A DNA stretch of 24,413 nt from Clostridiales bacterium (GTDB lineage: Bacteria > Bacillota > Clostridia > Oscillospirales > CAG-272). Shown here one piece after another: positions 1 through 7,942 of this stretch. The stretch lies in contig SFNW01000013.1 in the NCBI GenBank assembly GCA_004554105.1, positions 1 to 24,413 on the forward strand, given 5' to 3'. Each line of letters opens with the position of its first letter. Position 1 is the stretch's first letter. A program made the position numbers and the translations under genes. Under the pieces are notes generated by a model. That model searched no databases. It had not been told where the DNA came from and worked only from the letters and a program-made list of their open reading frames with translations.

Positions 1-200
1 GGTTCTTTATCCGGAAAATGCTTGCCGATGTCGCCGAGCGCCGCCGCGCCGAGCAGTGCGTCCGATATTGCATGGAGCAGCACATCGGCGTCGGAATGTC
101 CGAGCAGCCCGAGCGTATGCTCGATTTTGACACCGCCGAGAATCAAATCTCTGCCGCTGACGAGGCGGTGAACGTCGTAGCCCTGTCCGATTCGCATCAT
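1..200 (-). CDS. ispF: 2-C-methyl-D-erythritol 2,4-cyclodiphosphate synthase, N-terminal part (cut by window edge)
   Basis: This encodes the first 66 residues of IspF, the MEP-pathway enzyme that cyclises CDP-methylerythritol 2-phosphate to MEcPP. Reading the minus strand gives IGQGYDVHRL at the N-terminus and then GHSDADVLLHAISDALLGA. If the second ATG (197) is the start, the family's metal ligands fall at Asp8, His10 and His42, as in E. coli IspF. Two tandem ATGs are possible starts. The one at 200 overlaps the ispD stop as ATGA and lies 7 bases after GAGGAG, so I use it. The overlap implies translational coupling to ispD, which makes the preceding intermediates of the same pathway. The C-terminal part lies outside the window. 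Confidence 0.95.
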   Translation of the reverse strand, partial: MMRIGQGYDVHRLVSGRDLILGGVKIEHTLGLLGHSDADVLLHAISDALLGAAALGDIGKHFPDKE

Positions 201-958
201 GTTTGCTCTCCTCTCTCGGAAAGGAGGATTTCGGCGCGGCGCAAGTCGCTTGCCACCGTCACCTTGAAATTCTCCGCGCCGCAGTCGACAAGCTGCACGC
301 CGATGCCGATAGCTTCGACAAGCGACGCATCGTCGGTCCCCTCAAATCCGTTTTGCTCCGCCGTATAGGCGGCGGCACGGTAGATTTCGTCGCGAAAGAC
401 CTGCGGCGTCTGCGCAAGCCAGATGTGCGCGCGGTCAAGCGTTTCGGCAATGCGCCCGCCCTCCGCGTATTTCACCGTATCGGTCGCGCGCGAAGCGGCA
501 ATCGCCGCGCCATGCGCGTAGGCAGAAAGTACAACCTCTTTGATCTGCGCGGGGGTAATCAGCGCACGTGCGCCGTCGTGAATCGCTGCATAATCCGCCT
601 TTTCGCTGATGGCGTCAAAGCCGTTTTTCGCCGACTGCTGCCGCGTCGCGCCGCCGGGGACGACCTTTGTCAGTTTGGTCAGCCCGTATTCCGTGCGGAA
701 AGCGTCGTAGCACTCGATTTCCTCTTTCTTGGCAACAACGACGATTTCGTCGATATACTCGCTCTTTTCAAACGCGAGCAGCGTATGCACAATCAGCGGC
801 AGACCGCAGAGCGTAATCATCTGCTTGGTCTGCGCCGCGCCGACGCGCGTACCGCTGCCGCCCGCAAGAATGACCGCGCTGGTGAAGCGCCTGCCGCCGA
901 GGATTGCCGAGGCGGCGTTTTTTACTTTGTCAAGCAGCCCGCTTGATTGATTTTCCAT
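197..958 (-). CDS. ispD: 2-C-methyl-D-erythritol 4-phosphate cytidylyltransferase
   Basis: IspD joins CTP and methylerythritol 4-phosphate to make CDP-ME in the cytosolic MEP isoprenoid pathway. The 253-aa product has the nucleotidyltransferase signature LAGGSGTR at residues 31-38 and a lysine at 45 (TKQ) where the family has the essential PKQ lysine. It also has AIHDGAR near residue 125, RATDTVK, the LAQTPQVF segment and a late FKVT lysine motif. The usual HDxARP is HDGARA here. About 27 residues precede the usual start of the fold (FTSAVILAGG). No in-frame ATG, GTG or TTG lies close to the fold, so the extension is probably real. It sits directly upstream of ispF with a 4-base overlap and 25 bases after the 110-aa gene. 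Confidence 0.95.
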   Translation of the reverse strand: MENQSSGLLDKVKNAASAILGGRRFTSAVILAGGSGTRVGAAQTKQMITLCGLPLIVHTLLAFEKSEYIDEIVVVAKKEEIECYDAFRTEYGLTKLTKVVPGGATRQQSAKNGFDAISEKADYAAIHDGARALITPAQIKEVVLSAYAHGAAIAASRATDTVKYAEGGRIAETLDRAHIWLAQTPQVFRDEIYRAAAYTAEQNGFEGTDDASLVEAIGIGVQLVDCGAENFKVTVASDLRRAEILLSERGEQT

Positions 959-982
959 AGGCGTAAAGCCCTTTCCCCGCCC

Positions 983-1315
983 TCAGCGGTAATAGACATA
1001 ATAAACGATAATCGTCCGCACCCTGCCGTCATGCTCAAGGTCGGGCGCGGTGATAATCACGCCGTCCTTGGAGAGCAGCTCGGATGCGTCCATGTCGGCA
1101 ATCTTGGCGCGCAGCAGCACGTCCGCCGACGCAAAGACCAGAATCTCGTCGTCGCGAATCGAGATACTGCCGCCCTTGCCGATGACCTCCTCCACGCCGT
1201 CGATGCGCTCGCCGACGTATTTGATGCGCTTGTTGCTGATCATCTGCGCCATCTGCCGCCTGTAGGCAAGCGAAGCCGTGTTCTTTTTGGCAAACCGCGA
1301 AAAGAGTCCCATCAC
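983..1315 (-). CDS. conserved hypothetical protein, 110 aa, coupled to gpsA
   Basis: I do not recognise a named family. The protein starts with a basic stretch (MGLFSRFAKKN, MISNKRIKYVGERIDG). An alternating polar/hydrophobic pattern follows that suggests beta strands (EEVIGKGGSISIRDDEILVF), and it ends in an aromatic tail (VYYVYYR). There is no signal peptide or membrane segment. The first candidate start is GTG at 1315, which overlaps the gpsA stop in a GTGA arrangement; an ATG follows immediately at 1312. The tight packing between gpsA and ispD and the lack of disrupting codons support a real gene. The IDGVEEV plus beta-rich pattern is faintly like YabP/YqfC sporulation proteins, but I do not claim that assignment. 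Confidence 0.75.
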   Translation of the reverse strand: MMGLFSRFAKKNTASLAYRRQMAQMISNKRIKYVGERIDGVEEVIGKGGSISIRDDEILVFASADVLLRAKIADMDASELLSKDGVIITAPDLEHDGRVRTIIVYYVYYR

Positions 1316-2274
1316 ATGAACTCCTCTTTTAGCGTGCGCTCAAACAATGCGTCGATTGCGACCTTCGGCGGCGTATTCTCATAGAGGACGGTGTAGACCG
1401 CCTCCGAAATCGGCAGTTCGACCCGATACTGCTTTCCGAGTTTCATCATCGCCTTGACGGTATAATACCCCTCCGCAAGGTCGGTGTAGGTCTCTCCCTT
1501 GACAAAGGACTCGCCGAACTGGCGGTTGTGACTGAACTTGGAGAAAACCGTCGCTTCGTAGTCGCCGAGGTGGCAAAGCCCGTATGCCGAAAGCTCGTTG
1601 CCGCCCATCGCCTTAATCAGCCGCGCAACCTCGCGCGCGCCGCGCGCCATCAGTGCGCCCTTGAGTGAGGAAACGCCCATGCCGTCGAGCATACCCGCAG
1701 CGATGCCGATGACGTTTTTCGACGCCGCGCCGATTTCGTTGCCGAGCAGGTCGTTGCCGTAATAGAAACGAATCAGCTTGCTTGAAAACGAGTCGACCAG
1801 TTTTTGCTTCAGCGCCTCGTTTGCCGAGTCGATGACCATGCAGTTCGGAATCCCGCGTGCAAATTCCTGCGGGTGCCCGGGACCGATCCAAACGGCGACA
1901 CGGTCATGCCCGAGCCCCTCGGTTGCAATCTCGCTGAGCCGCTTGCCGCTCCCGATTTCGATGCCCTTCATGCAGAGGACAAAGTCCTTGTCGGTAATTC
2001 CCGCGTCGCAAAGCTCGCCGACAAGTCCGCGTAGTCCCTGCGAGTTAATCGAGATGCCGATGACGTCGGCATCGGCAATATCGTGAATGTCATAGACCAG
2101 CTTGATGCGCTCGCCAAGCGTGACCATGCCGTTTGAGCGTGTCGCGGTCAACTGCTGCATTTGCGGCGTGTCTGCCGGTCCGTAAAGCTTGACCGTGTGT
2201 CCGATGCTGTCGAGATACCACGCGATGAAGGTACCCCATCTGCCGCTGCCTATCATTGAAATTTTCATTGACAA
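1312..2274 (-). CDS. gpsA: glycerol-3-phosphate dehydrogenase [NAD(P)+], divergent GpsA
   Basis: GpsA reduces dihydroxyacetone phosphate to sn-glycerol 3-phosphate, the backbone for phospholipids; plsY, which uses it, is at 6057. The 320-aa protein has a Rossmann GSGRWG at residues 9-14, CMKGIE with the conserved lysine, IGAASKNVIGIAAG with the second catalytic lysine, and a C-terminal GLCHLGDYEATVFSKFSHNRQFG block that corresponds to the family's GD...SRN..FG region. Several usually invariant positions differ: GPSxAxE reads GPGHPQE and PT reads PN. It belongs to the family but to a divergent branch. Its start overlaps the end of the upstream ttcA-like gene by 10 bases. Confidence 0.88.
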   Translation of the reverse strand: MSMKISMIGSGRWGTFIAWYLDSIGHTVKLYGPADTPQMQQLTATRSNGMVTLGERIKLVYDIHDIADADVIGISINSQGLRGLVGELCDAGITDKDFVLCMKGIEIGSGKRLSEIATEGLGHDRVAVWIGPGHPQEFARGIPNCMVIDSANEALKQKLVDSFSSKLIRFYYGNDLLGNEIGAASKNVIGIAAGMLDGMGVSSLKGALMARGAREVARLIKAMGGNELSAYGLCHLGDYEATVFSKFSHNRQFGESFVKGETYTDLAEGYYTVKAMMKLGKQYRVELPISEAVYTVLYENTPPKVAIDALFERTLKEEFM

Positions 2275-3038
2275 TCTCCTTCTGCCGTCGTTTCTCGGGC
2301 GTCGCCTGCCGCGCCGCCGCTCACCTTAAAACCGTCGACTTCGCCGCGCTCGATTGCGCCGAAGATGCGGTGCTTCAGCCCCTTGTGCTCGCGTTCGAGC
2401 GTGCGGAGCAGTTGTTTCATCTTTTCGCGTTCGGTGTTGCCGTTCGCGGGGCATTTGCTTTCGACCACGGGCAGACTTGCCGCCGCGGCGAAAGCGCGAA
2501 TCTGCTTTTCGGGAACATACAGCATCGGGCGAATCAAACAGATGCCCGTGTTTGAGAGATAGGTGACCGGCGAAAAGCAGCCGATGCGCCCCTCGTAGAA
2601 TAAATTGAGCATAAAAGTCTCGACCGTATCGTCGAAATGATGCCCGAGCGCGACCGAGGTACAGCCCATTTCCTTTGCCGCCGCGTGCAGTGCGCCGCGC
2701 CGCATTTTTGCGCAGAGCGAGCAGGGATTGCTCTCCTTGCGAACATCGAATACGATTTTGCCGATTTCGGTCGGCACGATGCGGTATTCCACGTTCAGGC
2801 GGCGGCAGAGTTCGGCAATCTCGCCGAAGTCCGCGCCGGGAAAACCGAGGTCAACCGTGACGGCACAGAGCGAAAAACGCTTCGGATAGAAGCGCCGCAG
2901 TTCGGCGAGCGCAACAAGCAGGGTGAGCGAATCCTTGCCGGCGGAAACGCCGACGCAGATTTTGTCGCCCTCTTGAATCATAGCATAGTCCTCCGCGGCG
3001 CGGCGGACCTGACTGAGAATTCTTTGCAGTTCTTTCAT
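2265..3038 (-). CDS. TtcA-family tRNA 2-thiolation ATPase (PP-loop, Fe-S type)
   Basis: This 257-aa PP-loop ATPase belongs to the TtcA/TtuA group, which thiolates tRNA bases by adenylating the nucleoside. The PP-loop is VSAGKDS at residues 31-37. A CSLC pair (Cys106, Cys109) and a third cysteine in ESKCPANG (Cys196) match the three-cysteine [4Fe-4S] arrangement of TtcA. GHHFDDTVETFMLNLFYEG is the family's second conserved block. These cysteines separate it from the TilS lysidine synthases. The exact tRNA position modified is inferred from the family and not shown. It is the first gene of the minus-strand cluster that continues into gpsA. I found no convincing SigA promoter in the 65 bases upstream. 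Confidence 0.85.
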   Translation of the reverse strand: MKELQRILSQVRRAAEDYAMIQEGDKICVGVSAGKDSLTLLVALAELRRFYPKRFSLCAVTVDLGFPGADFGEIAELCRRLNVEYRIVPTEIGKIVFDVRKESNPCSLCAKMRRGALHAAAKEMGCTSVALGHHFDDTVETFMLNLFYEGRIGCFSPVTYLSNTGICLIRPMLYVPEKQIRAFAAAASLPVVESKCPANGNTEREKMKQLLRTLEREHKGLKHRIFGAIERGEVDGFKVSGGAAGDARETTAEGDCQ

Positions 3039-3103
3039 GTGTATTCAAGCGACCCTTCCGCATATACTGTTGCGAAAGCAATTCTATTAAACGAGGTGTT
3101 TGT

Positions 3104-3670
3104 ATGGCTATCAAGATCTATATCGACCAGGGGCACAATCCCGAAAATCCCAACGCGGGTGCGGAGGGCAACGGACTGCGCGAGCAGGACCTTACATACC
3201 GCATCGGCGCGGAACTTGCCGCGCTGATTAACGCAAACCCGCAGCTTGAAGCGCGGCTTTCGCGTCCGACGCCCGAGACCCAGCTCGGTACGAGCAACGC
3301 GACCAGCCTCGCGGCGCGTGTACGGGACGCAAACAGTTGGGGCGCGGACTATTTCATCAGCCTGCACGCCAATGCTTCGACTTCCCAGAGCGCGTCGGGC
3401 ACAGAGGGCTACGTTTACGCGCTCGGCACGCCTGCCGCCGCGCTGTCCGAGGACATCGTGCAAAGCCTGACCGAAGCGACGGGATTGCGCAACCGCGGCG
3501 TATTCGCGCGTCCGAGCCTCTATGTGCTGCGCCGCACTTCCATGCCCGCGACGCTGATTGAGCTTGGCTATATCACCAATCCGAGCGACGCGCAGCTGAT
3601 GAACGAGAATCCGCAGCTCTTCGCGCGCGGCATCTACAACGGTATTCTGAAGTATCTGAATCTCGCCTAA
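3104..3670 (+). CDS. N-acetylmuramoyl-L-alanine amidase, Amidase_3 family, no signal peptide
   Basis: This is a zinc amidase that cleaves the amide bond between MurNAc and the stem peptide. The 188-aa protein is a single catalytic domain with His11 in DQGH, Glu27 in REQD, His88 in SLHAN as zinc ligands, and the catalytic Glu153 in LIELGYITN. There is no signal peptide, cell-wall binding domain or membrane segment, so export is unexplained. It could act after lysis, in the mother cell, or through a holin-like route. A GAGGTG ribosome-binding site lies about 7 bases before the ATG. It is divergent from the ttcA-like gene and convergent with ligA, whose stop codon overlaps its own. Confidence 0.9.
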   Translation: MAIKIYIDQGHNPENPNAGAEGNGLREQDLTYRIGAELAALINANPQLEARLSRPTPETQLGTSNATSLAARVRDANSWGADYFISLHANASTSQSASGTEGYVYALGTPAAALSEDIVQSLTEATGLRNRGVFARPSLYVLRRTSMPATLIELGYITNPSDAQLMNENPQLFARGIYNGILKYLNLA

Positions 3671-5661
3671 GCTCTGCCGAGCATCTGCAAAAGCTCGTTC
3701 TCACCGATGACCTTGATGCCGAGTTCGTTGGCTTTGACCAGCTTGGAGCCTGCGTCCTCGCCCGCGAGGACCAAAGAGGTTTTCTTCGACACGCTGCCGC
3801 TGACCTTGCCGCCGTTCTGCACAATCAGGGCGGACGCCTCGTCGCGCTTCATCGTCGGCAGCGTGCCGGTGATGACGAAGGTCAAGCCCGCAAGGCGGTC
3901 GCCCTTCGGCGCGGCGGTGCTCTCGGTCAGCACGCCCGCGGCTTCGAGCGCGTCCGCAAGTGCGCGGCTCTCGGGGCGGGCAAAGAATTCGACAATGCTC
4001 TTTGCCGTGATTTCTCCGATGTCGTCAATCTCGCAAAGCGACTCGACGGTTGCCGAAAAGCAGCTGTCGAGCGTTTTGTATTTTTCGGCGACCGCGCGCG
4101 AGGCAGCCTCGCCGACCTGCCGGATACCGAGCGCGTAAATCAGCCGCTCCAGTCCCGCACGCTTCGAGCGTTCGATGGCGTCGACGAGATTCTGCGCGGA
4201 CTTCTCGCCCATGCGGTCGAGGTCCTTCAAGTCCTCGGCGCGCAGTTTGTAGAGGTCGGCGGCGTTCTCAATCCGCTTGTTGTCGAGCAAAAGGTCGATG
4301 ATCTGCGGGCCGAGTCCGTCAATGTTCATCGCGCCCTTGGACGCGAAATGCGCAATGGCACGCGAACGCTTTGCGGGGCAAAGCTCGTTCGGGCAGCGCA
4401 CCGCCGCCATATCCTCGTCGCGCACGACGGGACTGCCGCAGGCGGGGCAAACTTCAGGCATACGGTATTCTTTTTCCGTGCCGGTGCGCTTTGCCGGCAG
4501 ACTCTCCAAAACCTCGGGAATGATGTCGCCCGCTTTCTGCACGACGACCGTGTCGCCGATGCGGATATCCTTGTCGCGGATATTGTCGATGTTGTGCAGC
4601 GTCGCCTTGGAGACGGTCGTCCCCGCAAGGCGGACGGGCTCAAGCAGCGCGGTCGGCGTCAGCACACCGGTTCTGCCGACCTGCACGAAAATGTCGAGTA
4701 GCTTCGTCTCTTTTTTTTCGGGCGGATACTTGTAAGCCGCCGCCCACTTCGGCGTGGTCGTTCCCTCTCCGACGATACGCCGCATCGAGATCGAATCCAT
4801 CTTGACGACCGCGCCGTCGATGTCATAGGCAAGCGAGTCGCGCAGCTCGCCGAGTTTTTCGATATGCGCGCGAACTTCGTCATAGCCGACGGCGCGCACG
4901 CGGTCGGTCAGCACATGAAAGCCGAGTTCGTGCAGGCGGTCGAGCAGTGCAAAATGACTGTCGGGATTCGGCTTGTCTGCATAGACGTCGCCCCACTGAA
5001 GGTTGAAAACGAAAATATCGAGCTTCCGCTTTGCGGTAATCTTCGAGTCGAGCTGGCGCAGCGACCCCGCCGCCGCGTTGCGCGGATTGGCAAGCAGAGG
5101 CTTCCCCTCGCGCTCGCGCACCTCGTTGAGCGAATGAAACACCTCGCGCGGCATATAGACCTCGCCGCGCACGCAAAAGCTGAGCGGCTCGGACAGCGTC
5201 AGCGGAATCGAGGCGATGGTGCGCAGATTTTCCGAGACGTCCTCGCCGACAAAGCCGTCGCCGCGCGTCGCGCCGAACGAGAAATTGCCGTTTTCGTAAA
5301 TCAACTCGACCGACAGCCCGTCAATCTTCGGCTCGACCGAATAGACTGCGTCCGGCACTTCCTCGGCAACGCGGTCGAGGAAGCCGCGCAGTTCCTCAAA
5401 GGAGAACACATCGGCAAGACTGCCCATCTGCACGCGGTGCGTAACCTTCTTGAATTTATCCAGCACCCTGCCCCCGACGCGCCGCGTCGGCGAATTCGGG
5501 TCGTCGTACTGCGGGTACGCCGCCTCAAGCTCCTGCAGGCGGCGGAACATTGCGTCGTACTCGTAGTCCGAAATCTCGGATTCGTCGTAGACGTAATACA
5601 TCTTCGCATAATGCGTCAGTTTTGCACGCAGAGACTCTATTTCTTTCTTTATATCTTCCAT
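3667..5661 (-). CDS. ligA: NAD-dependent DNA ligase
   Basis: This is the replicative ligase that seals nicks using NAD+. The 664-aa length is normal for the family. The order is an N-terminal Ia domain (YDESEISDYEYD), the adenylation domain with EPKIDG (Lys112 takes the AMP), and the OB fold with VGRTGVLTPTA. A four-cysteine zinc finger follows (CPACG then CPNELCP), then helix-hairpin-helix repeats and a C-terminal BRCT domain (GLTFVITGTLP to the end). All expected motifs are intact. A promoter is visible at 5692-5720, and GGAG lies 8 bases before the ATG. It is divergent from the DUF3006-plsY unit, and its TAG stop overlaps the TAA of the amidase gene. Confidence 0.98.
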   Translation of the reverse strand: MEDIKKEIESLRAKLTHYAKMYYVYDESEISDYEYDAMFRRLQELEAAYPQYDDPNSPTRRVGGRVLDKFKKVTHRVQMGSLADVFSFEELRGFLDRVAEEVPDAVYSVEPKIDGLSVELIYENGNFSFGATRGDGFVGEDVSENLRTIASIPLTLSEPLSFCVRGEVYMPREVFHSLNEVREREGKPLLANPRNAAAGSLRQLDSKITAKRKLDIFVFNLQWGDVYADKPNPDSHFALLDRLHELGFHVLTDRVRAVGYDEVRAHIEKLGELRDSLAYDIDGAVVKMDSISMRRIVGEGTTTPKWAAAYKYPPEKKETKLLDIFVQVGRTGVLTPTALLEPVRLAGTTVSKATLHNIDNIRDKDIRIGDTVVVQKAGDIIPEVLESLPAKRTGTEKEYRMPEVCPACGSPVVRDEDMAAVRCPNELCPAKRSRAIAHFASKGAMNIDGLGPQIIDLLLDNKRIENAADLYKLRAEDLKDLDRMGEKSAQNLVDAIERSKRAGLERLIYALGIRQVGEAASRAVAEKYKTLDSCFSATVESLCEIDDIGEITAKSIVEFFARPESRALADALEAAGVLTESTAAPKGDRLAGLTFVITGTLPTMKRDEASALIVQNGGKVSGSVSKKTSLVLAGEDAGSKLVKANELGIKVIGENELLQMLGRA

Positions 5662-5691
5662 AACGCCGCTCCGCTTCTTTTTTACTCTGTT

Positions 5692-5720
5692 ATTTTAACA
5701 ATTTATAGGGCAAATGTCAA
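5692..5720 (-). promoter_or_regulatory. SigA-type promoter for ligA
   Basis: On the minus strand TTGACA (5720-5715) and TAAAAT (5697-5692) are separated by 17 bases and lie about 30 bases upstream of the ligA ATG. The -35 matches consensus fully and the -10 matches at five of six positions. Confidence 0.75.
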
Positions 5721-5757
5721 TTCATATAAAGTTTTTCTTTTATTTTTGCCCGCAGCG

Positions 5758-5766
5758 TGCTATAAT
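5758..5766 (+). promoter_or_regulatory. extended -10 promoter for the DUF3006-plsY-methyltransferase unit
   Basis: TGCTATAAT is a TGn extended -10 element with a perfect TATAAT. It lies 43 bases upstream of the ATG at 5810. No good -35 hexamer sits at 17 bases, which fits an extended -10 type promoter. Confidence 0.65.
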
Positions 5767-5809
5767 GAAACGGTACGCGAAAAAATTCAAGAATTCAAGA
5801 GGAAAGTCC

Positions 5810-6055
5810 ATGAAAACGACCGAACTGCGGGTCGACCGCATCGAAGAAGGCGTCGCCGTCGCCTATGACACAGACGGCGCCGAATACAGAATGTGCGCAA
5901 AAATCGGCGACCTTGCCGAAAACGACGTTCTGCGCGCAAGCCTGAATGACGAGGGCGAGGTCGTCTCGGCGGAAAAACTGCCCGAAAAAACCGAGGAGAT
6001 CAAAGCGGCGGCGCAAAGCAGACTGGACAGACTTTTCGGAAAACAGGAGAACTGA
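5810..6055 (+). CDS. DUF3006-like small protein, 81 aa
   Basis: This is a small acidic protein beginning MKTTELRVDRIEEGVAVAYD, which resembles the DUF3006 pattern (LRVDRIEEGxAVxxxxDG...), a predicted small beta-barrel domain of unknown function. The ATG at 5810 is chosen because AAGAGGAAAG stands just upstream and the fold starts there. An in-frame ATG 32 codons earlier lies on top of the promoter -10 region and cannot be used. The C-terminus (EIKAAAQSRLDRLFGKQEN) looks helical. It is the first gene of the unit, and plsY starts one base after its stop. Confidence 0.8.
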   Translation: MKTTELRVDRIEEGVAVAYDTDGAEYRMCAKIGDLAENDVLRASLNDEGEVVSAEKLPEKTEEIKAAAQSRLDRLFGKQEN

Positions 6056-6056
6056 C

Positions 6057-6752
6057 ATGACCTTACAAAGCATCCTTCTCGACCGCTTCGGCGACGGCGA
6101 GCCCGCCGCCTCAATCCTTTTTGTTACACTCACACTGCTCTGCATGGCAATTCCCTATCTGCTCGGCAGCGTCAACTTTGCGCTCGTGATTTCCAAGCTG
6201 TTTTATCACGATGATATCCGCAAATACGGCAGCGGCAACGCGGGCATGACCAATATGCTGCGCACCTACGGCAAGGGCGCGGCACTCGCCACCCTGCTCT
6301 GCGATATGCTCAAGGCGGTCGTATCGGTGCTGCTCGGCAGCTTTCTGCTCGGCACGGCGTTCGGCGGCTATCTTGCCGGCGCGTTTTGCATTCTCGGGCA
6401 TATCTTCCCGATTTTCTTCAAATTCAAGGGCGGCAAAGGCGTCGCCACCGTCGCGGCAATGATTCTGACGCTCGACCCGCTTTGTTTTCTCATTCTGATG
6501 ATTGTTTTCGTCCTGCTCGTCGCGGCGACGAAATATGTTTCGCTCGGCTCGGTCATCTGCATGATGCTCTACCCGATTATTACCTACAAGCTTGCTTCAA
6601 ACGGCTCGGTCGGCTTTCCCGTTCTGTTCAGTTTTCTCGTCGCCGTGCTGATCATTTTCATGCACCGCAGCAACATCGCGCGGATCAGAAACCATACCGA
6701 GAATAAAATCTCCTTCTCAAAGAAAAACAAGGACGGAGAAAAGAAGAAATGA
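6057..6752 (+). CDS. plsY: glycerol-3-phosphate acyltransferase PlsY
   Basis: PlsY is a membrane enzyme that transfers an acyl group from acyl-phosphate to glycerol 3-phosphate, the first acylation of phospholipid synthesis. The 231-aa protein has several hydrophobic membrane segments, the IPYLLGSVNFA opening, KYGSGNAGMTNMLRTYGK (G3P-binding region, residues 56-73), GHIFPIFFKFKGGKGVAT (residues 114-131) and a late HRSNIARI. Family motif 2 is usually GSGNxGATN and here reads GSGNAGMTN. The basic C-terminal tail (KISFSKKNKDGEKKK) and the N-terminal ~25 residues make it slightly longer than the usual ~200 aa. The start at 6057 follows an AGGAG site; the longer upstream frame has no family similarity. 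It overlaps the next gene by 4 bases. Confidence 0.93.
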   Translation: MTLQSILLDRFGDGEPAASILFVTLTLLCMAIPYLLGSVNFALVISKLFYHDDIRKYGSGNAGMTNMLRTYGKGAALATLLCDMLKAVVSVLLGSFLLGTAFGGYLAGAFCILGHIFPIFFKFKGGKGVATVAAMILTLDPLCFLILMIVFVLLVAATKYVSLGSVICMMLYPIITYKLASNGSVGFPVLFSFLVAVLIIFMHRSNIARIRNHTENKISFSKKNKDGEKKK

Positions 6753-7930
6753 TGTCCGAAACGGCAATGCGCTTTGCCGCGCTCTGCTCGCGCGCGGCGG
6801 AGCGCCGCTTTTTGAAAAAACTCGTCGCCTCAAAGCCTGCGGACAGGCAGATTCTGCGCATTAACGGGCAGCTGCTTGATTTGAGCGGCAAAATCGTTTT
6901 GCAGCTTGAAACGCGGACGGCGGACGGCAAGGCACTGCACGAAAATCTCGAGCCGGAGAACGCCGAGGCGATTGCCGCCGCGCTCTGCGGCTTTGGGCAG
7001 GTCAATCTGCTCTGCGACGGCGCGGAGGCGGAATACCGCCGCTCGAAAAGCGGCAGCGAAACCATTCTCGGCGAGAAGAAATTCCTGTCGGCACTCGACG
7101 CCTACGGCAAAAAAATCGAAATCCGCGCGCACAATCGCGCCAAGGCGTATCTGTTCGACGGCAGCGAGCCGTTTCTCTTTGAACTCGGCGTCGCCGACAA
7201 AAACGGGCGCGTCTACGACAAAAAACAGCCGAAATTCCGCCAAATCAACCGCTTCACCGAGCACATCGCGGAAATTTATAAATATCTGCCCGCCACGGGC
7301 AAGCTGAACGTGCTCGACCTCTGCTGCGGCAAAAGCTATCTCAGCTTTGCCGTCTATCACTACCTGACCGTCACGATGGGCAGAGAGGTCGAAATGGTCG
7401 GCATTGACCGCAAGCGCGACGTGATCGGCTTCTGCGCAGAGACGGCAAAGAACCTCGGCTATACGGGGCTGTCGTTTCACGCCTGCGACATCGACGACTA
7501 CCCCTATACCTCGCCGGTACACCTTACAATTTCGCTGCACGCCTGCGACATCGCGACCAACATTGTGCTCGGCAAGGCAATCGAGCTCGGCTCGGAGGTT
7601 ATCCTTTCGACGCCCTGCTGTCAAAAGGAGCTGCTGCAAAACCTCGAAACGCACGAATACGACTTCGTGACGAAATACCCGATGCTGAAAAAGAAATTCT
7701 GCGACGCCGTCACCGACGCGCTGCGGCTGGCGCGGCTTGAAGCAAACGGCTACACCGCCGCCGCGCTCGAGCTGACCGACCCCGACGACACGCCGAAGAA
7801 CATTCTGCTCCGCGCCGTAAGGAAAAAGGACTTTGACCCGTCCTCCCCTGCGGCAAAGGAAGCAAAGCGCGCGTTCGACGCGCTCTGCGCCTCGCTTGTC
7901 GGGGACAAGCAACTGTATATCAAAGGCTAA
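6749..7930 (+). CDS. class I SAM-dependent methyltransferase (Methyltransf_32-like)
   Basis: The C-terminal half of this 393-aa protein is a Rossmann methyltransferase: LDLCCGKSYLSF (SAM motif I, residues 189-200), GIDRKRDV (motif II), ISLHACD at 261-267 and STPCCQKE at 287-294. The LDLCCGKSYLSF/HACD/PCC combination is characteristic of the Methyltransf_32 group. About 180 residues of unassigned N-terminal domain precede it (QILRINGQLLDLSGKIVLQ and EKKFLSALDAYGKKIEIR). The substrate is unknown; RNA is my guess because of the PCC motif shared with some RNA methyltransferases. The start is in an ATGATG overlapping the plsY stop, so translation is probably coupled. A bidirectional terminator follows. 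Confidence 0.82.
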   Translation: MMSETAMRFAALCSRAAERRFLKKLVASKPADRQILRINGQLLDLSGKIVLQLETRTADGKALHENLEPENAEAIAAALCGFGQVNLLCDGAEAEYRRSKSGSETILGEKKFLSALDAYGKKIEIRAHNRAKAYLFDGSEPFLFELGVADKNGRVYDKKQPKFRQINRFTEHIAEIYKYLPATGKLNVLDLCCGKSYLSFAVYHYLTVTMGREVEMVGIDRKRDVIGFCAETAKNLGYTGLSFHACDIDDYPYTSPVHLTISLHACDIATNIVLGKAIELGSEVILSTPCCQKELLQNLETHEYDFVTKYPMLKKKFCDAVTDALRLARLEANGYTAAALELTDPDDTPKNILLRAVRKKDFDPSSPAAKEAKRAFDALCASLVGDKQLYIKG

Positions 7931-7942
7931 GATAAGCAAAAA

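Noticed and set aside
6830..7939. 369-aa minus-strand reading frame
   Set aside because: It is antisense to the plsY-linked methyltransferase gene, which has clear SAM motifs on the plus strand.
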